Source: Casp-alpha2 sp036337015
GTDB taxonomy: Bacteria > Pseudomonadota > Alphaproteobacteria > Rhodospirillales > Casp-alpha2
Direction of reading: 5' to 3'
NCBI GenBank assembly: GCA_036337015.1
Contig: JAYZEZ010000007.1
Span: 62,001-126,000, forward strand
Length of the DNA: 64,000 nucleotides
The position numbers and the translations under genes are program-made. Below, piece by piece: positions 16,758 to 24,220 of the stretch. Below the pieces are notes generated by a model. The model was not told where the DNA came from. It searched no databases and saw only the letters and a program-made list of their open reading frames with translations. Numbering within the stretch: the stretch's first letter is position 1; each line of letters opens with the position of its first letter.

Positions 16758-18494
16758 CTATAGCTTTACCTCTTTTAAGATAGCTTGTGCAGCCGTAAGT
16801 CGGACAATAGCAGTTTGAGCATCCAAAGGGGTTTCTGCATTAGCCCTCACCCCCAAAACTCGGACTTCATCTACCCATTTCATCAAGGTTGCAAAATCTC
16901 CTGTTAACTCAGGTTGGATCATCGGTATTTCACCGTAAAAAATCTCGCCAGAAGACCCATCAATTGTTAAATAATCCCCTTCCGATAATTCTTTACCATT
17001 GGCGATCATAATTTTTGAATTGACATCGACTTTTATATTAACAGCTCCTGATACACAGGGAATACCCATACCTCGAGCGACAACGGCTGCATGAGATGTC
17101 ATCCCACCACGGGTTGTCAAAATTCCTTCACTGACGTTCATTCCACTAATATCTTCTGGGCTAGTCTCTTTTCGCACTAATATGACCCTTTCTTCGCGTT
17201 TGGCCAAAACTTCAGCGTCAACCGAATTAAATACAATACGCCCGGAAGCAGTGCCTGGACTGGCGGGCAGACCATGACCTAATAAATTTCGTGGTGCAGC
17301 GCTATCAAGCGTTGGGTGAAGAAGCTGTTCTAATTTAAGAGCATCAACTCGCTGAATTGCTTCGACTTTATCAATAAGCCCTTCATTGACCATATCGGTA
17401 GCAATTTTTAAAGCTGCCTTTGTCGTACGTTTGCCTGTTCTTGTCTGCAGCACCCATAATTTAGAACTTTCAACAGTAAATTCTATATCCTGCATATCAT
17501 AGAAATGGGTTTCAAGTATTCTGCAAATTCTTCTTAGCTCTTCATAGATATTTGGAAGATACAACTCCAAAGAGTCTAAGTCAGGGGAAGTTTGTTCTTT
17601 CCCCTTTTCAGTTAAAGGATTAGGTGTACGTACTCCAGAAACCACATCCTCACCTTGTGCATTAACCAGGTATTCCCCGAATAAGATATTTTTTCCTGTT
17701 GACGGGTCGCGCGTGAAACACACTCCAGTAGCGCAATCAATACCCATATTACCAAAAACCATGGCCTGCACATTAACAGCAGTCCCCCAACCAAAAGGTA
17801 TTGAATTAAGACGTCTATACGTCTGAGCACGTTCATTCATCCAAGATCCGAATACTGCACTGATAGCCCCCCATAACTGAGAAAAAGGATCTTGAGGAAA
17901 TGGTGTTCCAGTGATTTCTTCTACTTTAATTAAATAATCATTTGCCAAATCTTTTAAATCAGAAGCTTTTAGATCTGTATCTAGGTCAACCCCTCTATCT
18001 GCCTTATAGGCTTCAAGCAAGTCCTCAAAATGATAAAGATCTATGCCTAGAACGACGTCGCCATACATTTGAATAAATCTACGGTAAGTGTCAAAAGCAA
18101 ACTGCTCATTTGAATTTTTAGATATCAAACCTTCTACGGTTTCGTCGTTAAGGCCTAGGTTTAAAACCGTGTCCATCATACCAGGCATAGATGCCCTAGA
18201 CCCAGACCGAACAGAAACTAATAATGGATTTTTCTTCCCCCCGAAGGAACGACCTACTGCAAGTTCGATAGTAGAAAGCGCTTGATTAACATCTTCTTTT
18301 AGACCATCAGGAAATGTATCTGCATTATTCGAGAAATAGGTGCAAGCTTTAGAAATAATTGTAAATCCCGGTGGCACTGGCAAACCAAGACTACTCATTT
18401 CCGCTAAATTAGCACCCTTCCCACCCAGCAAACCGGGCATATTAGCTGAACCTTCCGCTTTTCCGTCACCAAAGTTATAAATCCACTTCGTCAT
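16758..18494 (-). CDS. ppdK: Pyruvate phosphate dikinase, missing the C-terminal PEP-binding domain
   Basis: 578 residues, against about 880 for the family. The N-terminal ATP-grasp domain (MTKWIYNFGDG, GGKGANLAEM, VSVRSGSRASMPGMMDTVLNLGLN) and the phosphohistidine swivel domain (TTRGGMTSHAAVVARGMG, His468) are intact. The protein then stops within about 40 residues after the sequence VRANAETP, exactly where the PEP/pyruvate TIM barrel should begin. Only 146 bases separate the stop from the HIT gene and no barrel is coded in any frame there. It overlaps glyS by 4 bases (ATGA), the usual alphaproteobacterial order. It could be a decayed gene or a two-domain enzyme that hands phosphate to another protein. 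The domain calls are firm; the function is not. Confidence 0.85.
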   Translation of the reverse strand: MTKWIYNFGDGKAEGSANMPGLLGGKGANLAEMSSLGLPVPPGFTIISKACTYFSNNADTFPDGLKEDVNQALSTIELAVGRSFGGKKNPLLVSVRSGSRASMPGMMDTVLNLGLNDETVEGLISKNSNEQFAFDTYRRFIQMYGDVVLGIDLYHFEDLLEAYKADRGVDLDTDLKASDLKDLANDYLIKVEEITGTPFPQDPFSQLWGAISAVFGSWMNERAQTYRRLNSIPFGWGTAVNVQAMVFGNMGIDCATGVCFTRDPSTGKNILFGEYLVNAQGEDVVSGVRTPNPLTEKGKEQTSPDLDSLELYLPNIYEELRRICRILETHFYDMQDIEFTVESSKLWVLQTRTGKRTTKAALKIATDMVNEGLIDKVEAIQRVDALKLEQLLHPTLDSAAPRNLLGHGLPASPGTASGRIVFNSVDAEVLAKREERVILVRKETSPEDISGMNVSEGILTTRGGMTSHAAVVARGMGIPCVSGAVNIKVDVNSKIMIANGKELSEGDYLTIDGSSGEIFYGEIPMIQPELTGDFATLMKWVDEVRVLGVRANAETPLDAQTAIVRLTAAQAILKEVKL

Positions 18495-20533
18495 CTATCC
18501 GCGCCTTCAATCATGGAGAAATCTGCAACGCGATCTATAGCACTTCGTATTTCTGATAATAAGCGAAGCCGATTTATCCTCAGCTCTTCCCTATCAGCAT
18601 TAACGGTAACTTTATCAAAAAATTGGTCCACAAGACTTCGCAACCTTGATAAATGATTCATAGCATCATCAAAACATTCATCTGCAATAGCTACATCAAC
18701 ATCAACAGAAATGATATTTAATCCTCCAAAAAGAGCTTTTTCTTCAGTCTCTTCAAGTAATTTATCATCTATTTCTAAATTATAATTTAGCCCGTCTTTT
18801 TTTTCTTCAATTTTAAGAATATTTGCTGCACGACGATAGGCTATTAAAAGATTGCTACCATCTTTACTCTTAAGAAATTCTCCCAAAGCCTCAACTCTTT
18901 TGATCAAACGCACAAGATCATCTTCCTGACCTAAAGAGTAAACGGCATCAATGTGGTCATAAGGAACCCCTTGTCCACGCAGATAAACCTTCAAGCGATC
19001 AGTAAGAAAAGTTAGCAAATCAATAGTATCGACTTTGTCATTTGCTATTTTAAATATCTCAACCAAATTTAAACGAATCTTGTTTTCTAAAATTAACCGA
19101 ATTATTCCCAAAGCAGTGCGGCGCAATCCAAATGGGTCTTTGGAGCCGGTAGGTTTTTCATTAATTGACCAAAAGGAAACTAATGTATCAATTTTATCGG
19201 CCAGTGCGACAACAATGCTGACTGGTGCTATAGGACAAGTAGCACCAGGCCCTTGAGGCAAATAGTGCTCAGCAATCGCGTCAGCAACTTCAAGTTTCTC
19301 ACCATCGGCCAATGCATAATAACGCCCTATTACACCTTGCAGATCAGGAAACTCTGCAACCATACCAGTAGATAGGTCTGCCTTTGCTAAATGTGCAGCA
19401 CGTTTTGAATCTTTAGCGTCAGCTCCACAAACTTTAGATAAAACAGAGGCCATCCTTTCGATACGGCCCACCTTTTCCAGAACAGAACCTATTTTTTCAT
19501 GAAAAATTCTTCCAGAAAGTGCCTTAACCTTATCGTTTAAGCTTTCTTTCAAGTCTTGATCCCAATAGAACTTTGCGTCAGAAAGCCTTGCGCTTAAAAC
19601 ACGCTCATTTCCTGCAATAACAGCTTTTCCCGAATCTGAAGTTTTCATGTTGGCAACGATAATAAAATTTGGGGATAACTTTCCCTTATTATCTGTTAAA
19701 GAAAAATATTTTTGATGTTTTCGCATGGCTGTGCTTAACACTTCATCTGGCAAGCTCATAAAACATTTATCAATACTGCCAATATAAACTACCGGCCATT
19801 CAACTAGACCTACGACTTCATCTAACAATTGAGGGTCATCTTTTAAAATAAGTTGAGATTTATCTGCTAGTTCTTTGGACTTTGATGCAATTAGATCGCG
19901 ACGCTCTGATGGATCAAGGACCACATGTGCCTTTTTCAACTTTCTTTTATAGTCAGAGAAATCCTTAACTTCAAATGATTCAGCACTGTAAAAACGATGA
20001 CCATAACTAGTATTTGTAGTTGCTACTAATCCAAAATCAAAATCAACGACTGTGCCGTTAAACACACATAGAATACTTCTTATCGGCCTCACCCAGCGAA
20101 CATTTTTATCTGCCCACCGCATGGACCTTGGCCAAGGAAATCTAGATAAGACCTCGATTAAAATTTCACTTAATAATTTTGCAACCTCAATACCTTTTTT
20201 TTCAAAATTAGCAAAATAAAACTTTCCTTTAGCTGTCTCGCGAATTTCAATATTAGCGCCTTTTGGGAGTGACCCTTTAAATCCGGCAATAGCATGATCC
20301 GTTGCAGAAATTTTTGGCCCACGACGTTCTTCAAAAACATCAGGTGTATACTCTGATAAATTTTGGATGACCAAAACTAGGCGACGTGGCGTAACATACG
20401 CATGTGCTTCACTATACTTAAGCCCAGCGTTATTTAACCCATCGATTACAAGACGTTTCAATTCTTCTTTAGCAAAGGCTCCCATTCGAGCTGGAATTTC
20501 TTCACTAAAAATTTCAAAAAGAAGCTCAGCCAT
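18491..20533 (-). CDS. glyS: Glycyl-tRNA synthetase beta subunit
   Basis: 680 residues, normal size for GlyS. Tetrameric bacterial glycyl-tRNA synthetase pairs this tRNA-binding subunit with GlyQ. It starts MAELLFEIFSEEIPARM, the family's conserved N-terminus, and carries RRLVLVIQNL, RFPWPRSMRWADKNVRWVRPIRSIL and the HD-like region near EHYLPQGPGATCPIAP. It is 2 bases from glyQ and overlaps ppdK by 4 bases (ATGA), indicating translational coupling. Confidence 0.96.
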   Translation of the reverse strand: MAELLFEIFSEEIPARMGAFAKEELKRLVIDGLNNAGLKYSEAHAYVTPRRLVLVIQNLSEYTPDVFEERRGPKISATDHAIAGFKGSLPKGANIEIRETAKGKFYFANFEKKGIEVAKLLSEILIEVLSRFPWPRSMRWADKNVRWVRPIRSILCVFNGTVVDFDFGLVATTNTSYGHRFYSAESFEVKDFSDYKRKLKKAHVVLDPSERRDLIASKSKELADKSQLILKDDPQLLDEVVGLVEWPVVYIGSIDKCFMSLPDEVLSTAMRKHQKYFSLTDNKGKLSPNFIIVANMKTSDSGKAVIAGNERVLSARLSDAKFYWDQDLKESLNDKVKALSGRIFHEKIGSVLEKVGRIERMASVLSKVCGADAKDSKRAAHLAKADLSTGMVAEFPDLQGVIGRYYALADGEKLEVADAIAEHYLPQGPGATCPIAPVSIVVALADKIDTLVSFWSINEKPTGSKDPFGLRRTALGIIRLILENKIRLNLVEIFKIANDKVDTIDLLTFLTDRLKVYLRGQGVPYDHIDAVYSLGQEDDLVRLIKRVEALGEFLKSKDGSNLLIAYRRAANILKIEEKKDGLNYNLEIDDKLLEETEEKALFGGLNIISVDVDVAIADECFDDAMNHLSRLRSLVDQFFDKVTVNADREELRINRLRLLSEIRSAIDRVADFSMIEGADR

Positions 20534-20535
20534 AC

Positions 20536-21414
20536 TTAGGCCCCATCAATTCTATTTCCTAACCACGCCTCGGCTGCCCCTTTTGCCAACTCACGAATTC
20601 GTCCAATATAGGACTGCCGTTCTGTAGCAGAAATAGCTCCTCGGGCATCAAGTAAATTAAATAGGTGACTTGCCTTTAAACACTGGTCATAAGCAGGCAG
20701 CGCTAATCCATGATCTAATGCACTAGATGACTCTTTTTCAGCATCCTTAAAGTGACGTTTTAAAATTTCAACATCTGCAACTTCGAAATTATATTTAGAA
20801 AATTCTTGTTCAGCACGAAGAAAAACTTCTCCATATTTTACACCCATCCCATTCCAGTCCAATTCAAAGACATTATTTACATCCTGAATATACATGGCCA
20901 AACGTTCCAGCCCGTAAGTCAATTCGACTGATACGGGGTCGCAGTCAAAGCCGCCAACTTGTTGAAAATAGGTAAATTGAGTCACTTCCATTCCATCGCA
21001 CCAAACTTCCCAGCCAAGCCCAGCCGCACCTAAAGTCGGACTTTCCCAATCATCTTCAACAAATCGAATATCATGCAAACTTGGATCAATACCAAGTCTC
21101 TTTAAACTATCCAAAAAAATTTCTTGCACATTGTCAGGAGATGGCTTGAGGATTACTTGAAATTGATAATAATGCTGTAACCGATTCGGATTTTTACCAT
21201 AACGACCATCAGTTGGCCGTCTTGAAGGCTGAACATATGCAGCATTCCAAGGCTCTGGTCCGAGTGACTTCAGTGCAGTTGCCGGGTGAAAGGTACCCGC
21301 ACCGACCTCCATGTCATAGGATTGGAGGAGAACACATCCTTGCGCTTCCCAGAACTTTTGCAGCATCAAAATAAGCGCTTGAAAACTATCCGGCTTTTTA
21401 ATGGATTTGGCCAT
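20536..21414 (-). CDS. glyQ: Glycyl-tRNA synthetase alpha subunit
   Basis: 292 residues. The catalytic class II subunit that activates glycine. Seen: KFWEAQGCVLLQSYDMEVGAGTFHPATAL near the N-terminus, RRPTDGRYGKNPNRLQHYYQFQVILKPSP and the VTQFTYFQQVGG segment. Nearly identical in layout to the E. coli enzyme (303 residues). It is the first gene of the glyQ-glyS-ppdK unit; a short membrane-protein gene lies 72 bases upstream on the same strand. Confidence 0.97.
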   Translation of the reverse strand: MAKSIKKPDSFQALILMLQKFWEAQGCVLLQSYDMEVGAGTFHPATALKSLGPEPWNAAYVQPSRRPTDGRYGKNPNRLQHYYQFQVILKPSPDNVQEIFLDSLKRLGIDPSLHDIRFVEDDWESPTLGAAGLGWEVWCDGMEVTQFTYFQQVGGFDCDPVSVELTYGLERLAMYIQDVNNVFELDWNGMGVKYGEVFLRAEQEFSKYNFEVADVEILKRHFKDAEKESSSALDHGLALPAYDQCLKASHLFNLLDARGAISATERQSYIGRIRELAKGAAEAWLGNRIDGA

Positions 21415-21486
21415 AGATCCTGGCCTTTTAAAAAATTTCTATTGATTTGAAAGTAACTGTGAGCACCATTCCGGTCAAGCTATCCA

Positions 21487-21744
21487 TTAACCTGGATATG
21501 GGCAATCAGTTCGCCCGCAAGACTTAGCACAACTGTCAGCAATAAACGTTCTGCAAGTAACACATTCAATCATTTCCTCTGCCCCTTCAATACCTTTACT
21601 TGAACTCTCCTTTGAATTTTTTTGGTTAAAAAAGAATCCTTTATCACGCCTTGCCTTAATTCGGCCAATCCATTTATAGCCATACCACACAGCAGCAATT
21701 ACAAAAACTGTAAATAAAATTTTCTGAATACTAAAACCTAACAT
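21487..21744 (-). CDS. Small membrane-anchored protein with a Cys-rich tail (PP0621-like)
   Basis: 85 residues: one hydrophobic helix (about residues 5-25, IQKILFTVFVIAAVWYGYKW), a basic stretch, a polar linker and a C-terminal tail with Cys in CVTCRTFIADSCAKSCGRTDCPYPG. It resembles the PP0621 family of short proteins that often neighbour glyQ in alphaproteobacteria. The Cys spacing suggests a metal site, which is inference. It could share the glyQ transcript. Confidence 0.75.
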   Translation of the reverse strand: MLGFSIQKILFTVFVIAAVWYGYKWIGRIKARRDKGFFFNQKNSKESSSKGIEGAEEMIECVTCRTFIADSCAKSCGRTDCPYPG

Positions 21745-21841
21745 AGGTTCTTTCTAGGATGTGCGTTTAACTAGGTCAAGAAGTTGAATAATAGTTTTAA
21801 AAACTTCAAACTTATTAAGACGATAGTAATACGAAACCAGT

Positions 21842-22612
21842 TTAGAGCAACAACGCTTTTCCCAATCGAAGTACCTCTTCAGTTTTTTTAGTATAAAAGC
21901 CATTTTCATCATGAAGAACTAGACCAGGTAGGGTCTGCAAAAACCAATCCTTCCCCTTGTATGCCTGTACAATGACTCGCTTGATCACTTTGTCCTCTTG
22001 ATTATGCCACAACGGAAAGATTACTGCATTTCCTGCACCAAATTTTTTCAGTATAGATGTAACTTCATCAGAACGATCATAGCGATGGATTATAGTGATG
22101 CTTCCACCATCACGAACGCAAGTCACTAAAAAATTCAGCCAGTCTTTAAGAGTTGTATTACCCTCGACTGTTGCTTGACATTTAGACTGATCTATAGGGC
22201 TGTTACCTTGTCCTGAAGTAACATATGGAGGGTTTGCCATTACGTGATCGAATCTACCAATTTGCAATCCCTCTGGGGGGCTAAGTAAATCTCCCTCCAA
22301 AAATTCAACACGCCCATTCAAACCAGTCTCTTGGGCTCCATTCTTAGCCAAATTAACAAATTTTTTTTGAATTTCTAATCCAGTAACAAAAACACCATCA
22401 CAACGTATGGCTAGGGACATAGAAACAGCTCCAGTACCAGACCCCACATCCAAAATTAGTTCGCCAAGCTTGGCCGGAATTGCAGCCGCAAGCAAAACAG
22501 AGTCAATTGATACACGATAACCACCGATAGGCTGAAAAATTATCACCCGACCTCCCATGATAGTATCCCGAGTAATTTCAACCAAAGTATTCTCCTTGAC
22601 GAATTGATCCAA
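21842..22612 (-). CDS. tRNA1(Val) A37 N6-methyltransferase-like methylase
   Basis: 256 residues. SAM fold with DVGSGTGAVSMSLA (motif I) and the N6-adenine catalytic motif ANPPY near residue 136. An N-terminal GYRVSIDSVLLAAAIP stretch is typical of TrmN6/YfiC-type methylases that modify A37 of tRNA1(Val). Members in this position next to a polyprenyl synthetase are common in alphaproteobacteria. TrmN6 is the best guess; another RNA or protein target is possible. Confidence 0.85.
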   Translation of the reverse strand: MDQFVKENTLVEITRDTIMGGRVIIFQPIGGYRVSIDSVLLAAAIPAKLGELILDVGSGTGAVSMSLAIRCDGVFVTGLEIQKKFVNLAKNGAQETGLNGRVEFLEGDLLSPPEGLQIGRFDHVMANPPYVTSGQGNSPIDQSKCQATVEGNTTLKDWLNFLVTCVRDGGSITIIHRYDRSDEVTSILKKFGAGNAVIFPLWHNQEDKVIKRVIVQAYKGKDWFLQTLPGLVLHDENGFYTKKTEEVLRLGKALLL

Positions 22613-22942
22613 GCCGGGCTTTCAAACCCCTAAAAAATAACTTAGCTCACCATAAATTATTACAATCCAACATATTTCGGCAAGAAATTGCTATTATGCT
22701 TCCTTCCACACTAGCAGAATGTTCATTTGTCATGACTAAATCTATGATTTTGTTTTCAAACACATTAGAAAGTTGGATAAATACATCCGAACATTTGAAT
22801 GAATAGATTATCGCAACAATTCTACTTGATTTAGTAGATTTTCATATTTTATACCCTTGCTCTTAAGCTAAGGCATTTCTATGATTTTTAAAATTCAGAA
22901 GCTTTGCACTAAAACCCAAATTTAAAATAAGGAGAAATACAA
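22613..22942. other. Intergenic region between divergent trmN6-like and ispB genes
   Basis: 330 bases without a supported gene. It must hold promoters for both genes. For ispB, TTGATT at 22826-22831 and TATACC at 22850-22855 with an 18-base spacer form a moderate sigma-70 candidate. An inverted repeat (see its own entry) overlaps the -35. Nothing else stands out. Confidence 0.5.
22821..22838. repeat. Short inverted repeat near the ispB promoter
   Basis: TCTACT and AGTAGA, separated by TGATTT, form a 6-base-pair dyad. It overlaps the candidate -35 of ispB, so it could be an operator. No known regulator site is recognised, and such a short dyad may be chance. Confidence 0.3.
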
Positions 22943-23959
22943 TTGGGTATAGTTGTTAACCTAGACGGCAATAGAAGCTCTGGGCCATCTCTTGATGATT
23001 TAAGAGAACTTGTTGCAGAAGATTTAAAGGCAGTAAATGCTTTAATCATCCAGCACATGGATAGTCCTGTCCAGATGATACCACAACTGGCAAGTCATAT
23101 AATAGCAGCAGGGGGCAAACGACTAAGGCCAATGCTCACTTTAGGTGCTGCACGTATGTGTGGTTATTCAGGGAATCGGCATCTAGGACTTGCTGCAACT
23201 GTCGAATTTATTCATACAGCCACACTCCTTCATGATGATGTTGTCGATGATAGCGATCTAAGACGTGGGCTTGCTTCTGCCAACGCAGTTTGGGGTAACA
23301 AAGCTAGTGTTCTTGTTGGAGATTTCTTATTTAGCAGATCATTTCAATTGATGGTAGCTGATGGATCTCTCAAAATACTCGGGATACTCTCAGAAGCATC
23401 TGCAATGATTGCCCAAGGCGAAGTAATGCAGTTAGTCACATCAAACGATACGGATACTGGAGAAACAGCGTACCTAGATGTAATAAAATCGAAAACTGCC
23501 CAATTATTTGCTGCAGCATGCCATGTGGGTGCAATTGTCGCAAAACGCCCAAAAGTAGAGGAAGAAGCACTTGATACATTTGGAATGAACCTTGGTATTG
23601 CGTTTCAGTTGGTTGATGACGTGCTTGATTACTCTGCCAAACAAGCCACTTTAGGAAAGACAATTGGCGATGACTTTCGTGAAGGCAAGATTACCTTGCC
23701 AGTTATCCTGGCCTTTAGGAGAGGAAACGATAGTGACCGAACTTTTTGGAGACGAACATTAGAGGACCTTGAGCAACATGAAGGAGATCTTGAACAGGCA
23801 ATATATTTATTGGAAAAATATCAAGCTTTAGAGGATTCTGTTGAAAGGGCACGCCATTATGGGGCTATTGCCCACGATGCACTTGGAATTTTTAATGACG
23901 GTGAACATAAAAGAGCTTTTAAGAACTTAATTGATTTCTGCATACACCGTGCACATTAA
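22943..23959 (+). CDS. ispB: Polyprenyl diphosphate synthase (octaprenyl/decaprenyl type)
   Basis: 338 residues. Trans-prenyltransferase that extends farnesyl diphosphate with IPP to the long side chain of ubiquinone. Both aspartate-rich motifs are present: LLHDDVVDDSDLRRG (DDxxD) near residue 97 and QLVDDVLDYS. The GGKRLRP IPP-binding segment precedes. The start is TTG at 22943 with a GGAGA ribosome site 7 bases before. Chain length cannot be fixed by eye; alphaproteobacteria usually make Q-10. Confidence 0.93.
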   Translation: MGIVVNLDGNRSSGPSLDDLRELVAEDLKAVNALIIQHMDSPVQMIPQLASHIIAAGGKRLRPMLTLGAARMCGYSGNRHLGLAATVEFIHTATLLHDDVVDDSDLRRGLASANAVWGNKASVLVGDFLFSRSFQLMVADGSLKILGILSEASAMIAQGEVMQLVTSNDTDTGETAYLDVIKSKTAQLFAAACHVGAIVAKRPKVEEEALDTFGMNLGIAFQLVDDVLDYSAKQATLGKTIGDDFREGKITLPVILAFRRGNDSDRTFWRRTLEDLEQHEGDLEQAIYLLEKYQALEDSVERARHYGAIAHDALGIFNDGEHKRAFKNLIDFCIHRAH

Positions 23960-23991
23960 ATCCTAGTTCACAGCGGGATCTTGCTCCTTCG

Positions 23992-24003
23992 GCGCCATGG
24001 CGC
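23992..24003. repeat. Twelve-base palindrome downstream of ispB
   Basis: GCGCCATGGCGC reads the same on both strands and is GC-rich against an AT-rich background. A T-run follows within a few bases (24013-24017). Only a 4-base stem with a CATG loop can form, so as a terminator for ispB it is weak. Confidence 0.35.
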
Positions 24004-24056
24004 TATAACCCCTTTTTGTCAAAACAACATCAATCAATTAATGGTTCTTTCGTTGT

Positions 24057-24133
<77 letters not shown>

Positions 24134-24220
24134 TCTAATATAGAGTTTCACAAGAAATTTTTGAATTTAAGATTATTACTGCATTAACACCTACAAAACT
24201 ACTAATTTGAAAGCTATTAA

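Noticed and set aside
23992..24017. Palindrome GCGCCATGGCGC with T-run as a strong ispB terminator
   Set aside because: A perfect palindrome leaves only a 4-base stem with a 4-base loop, and the T-run is nine bases away, so it is listed only as a palindrome.
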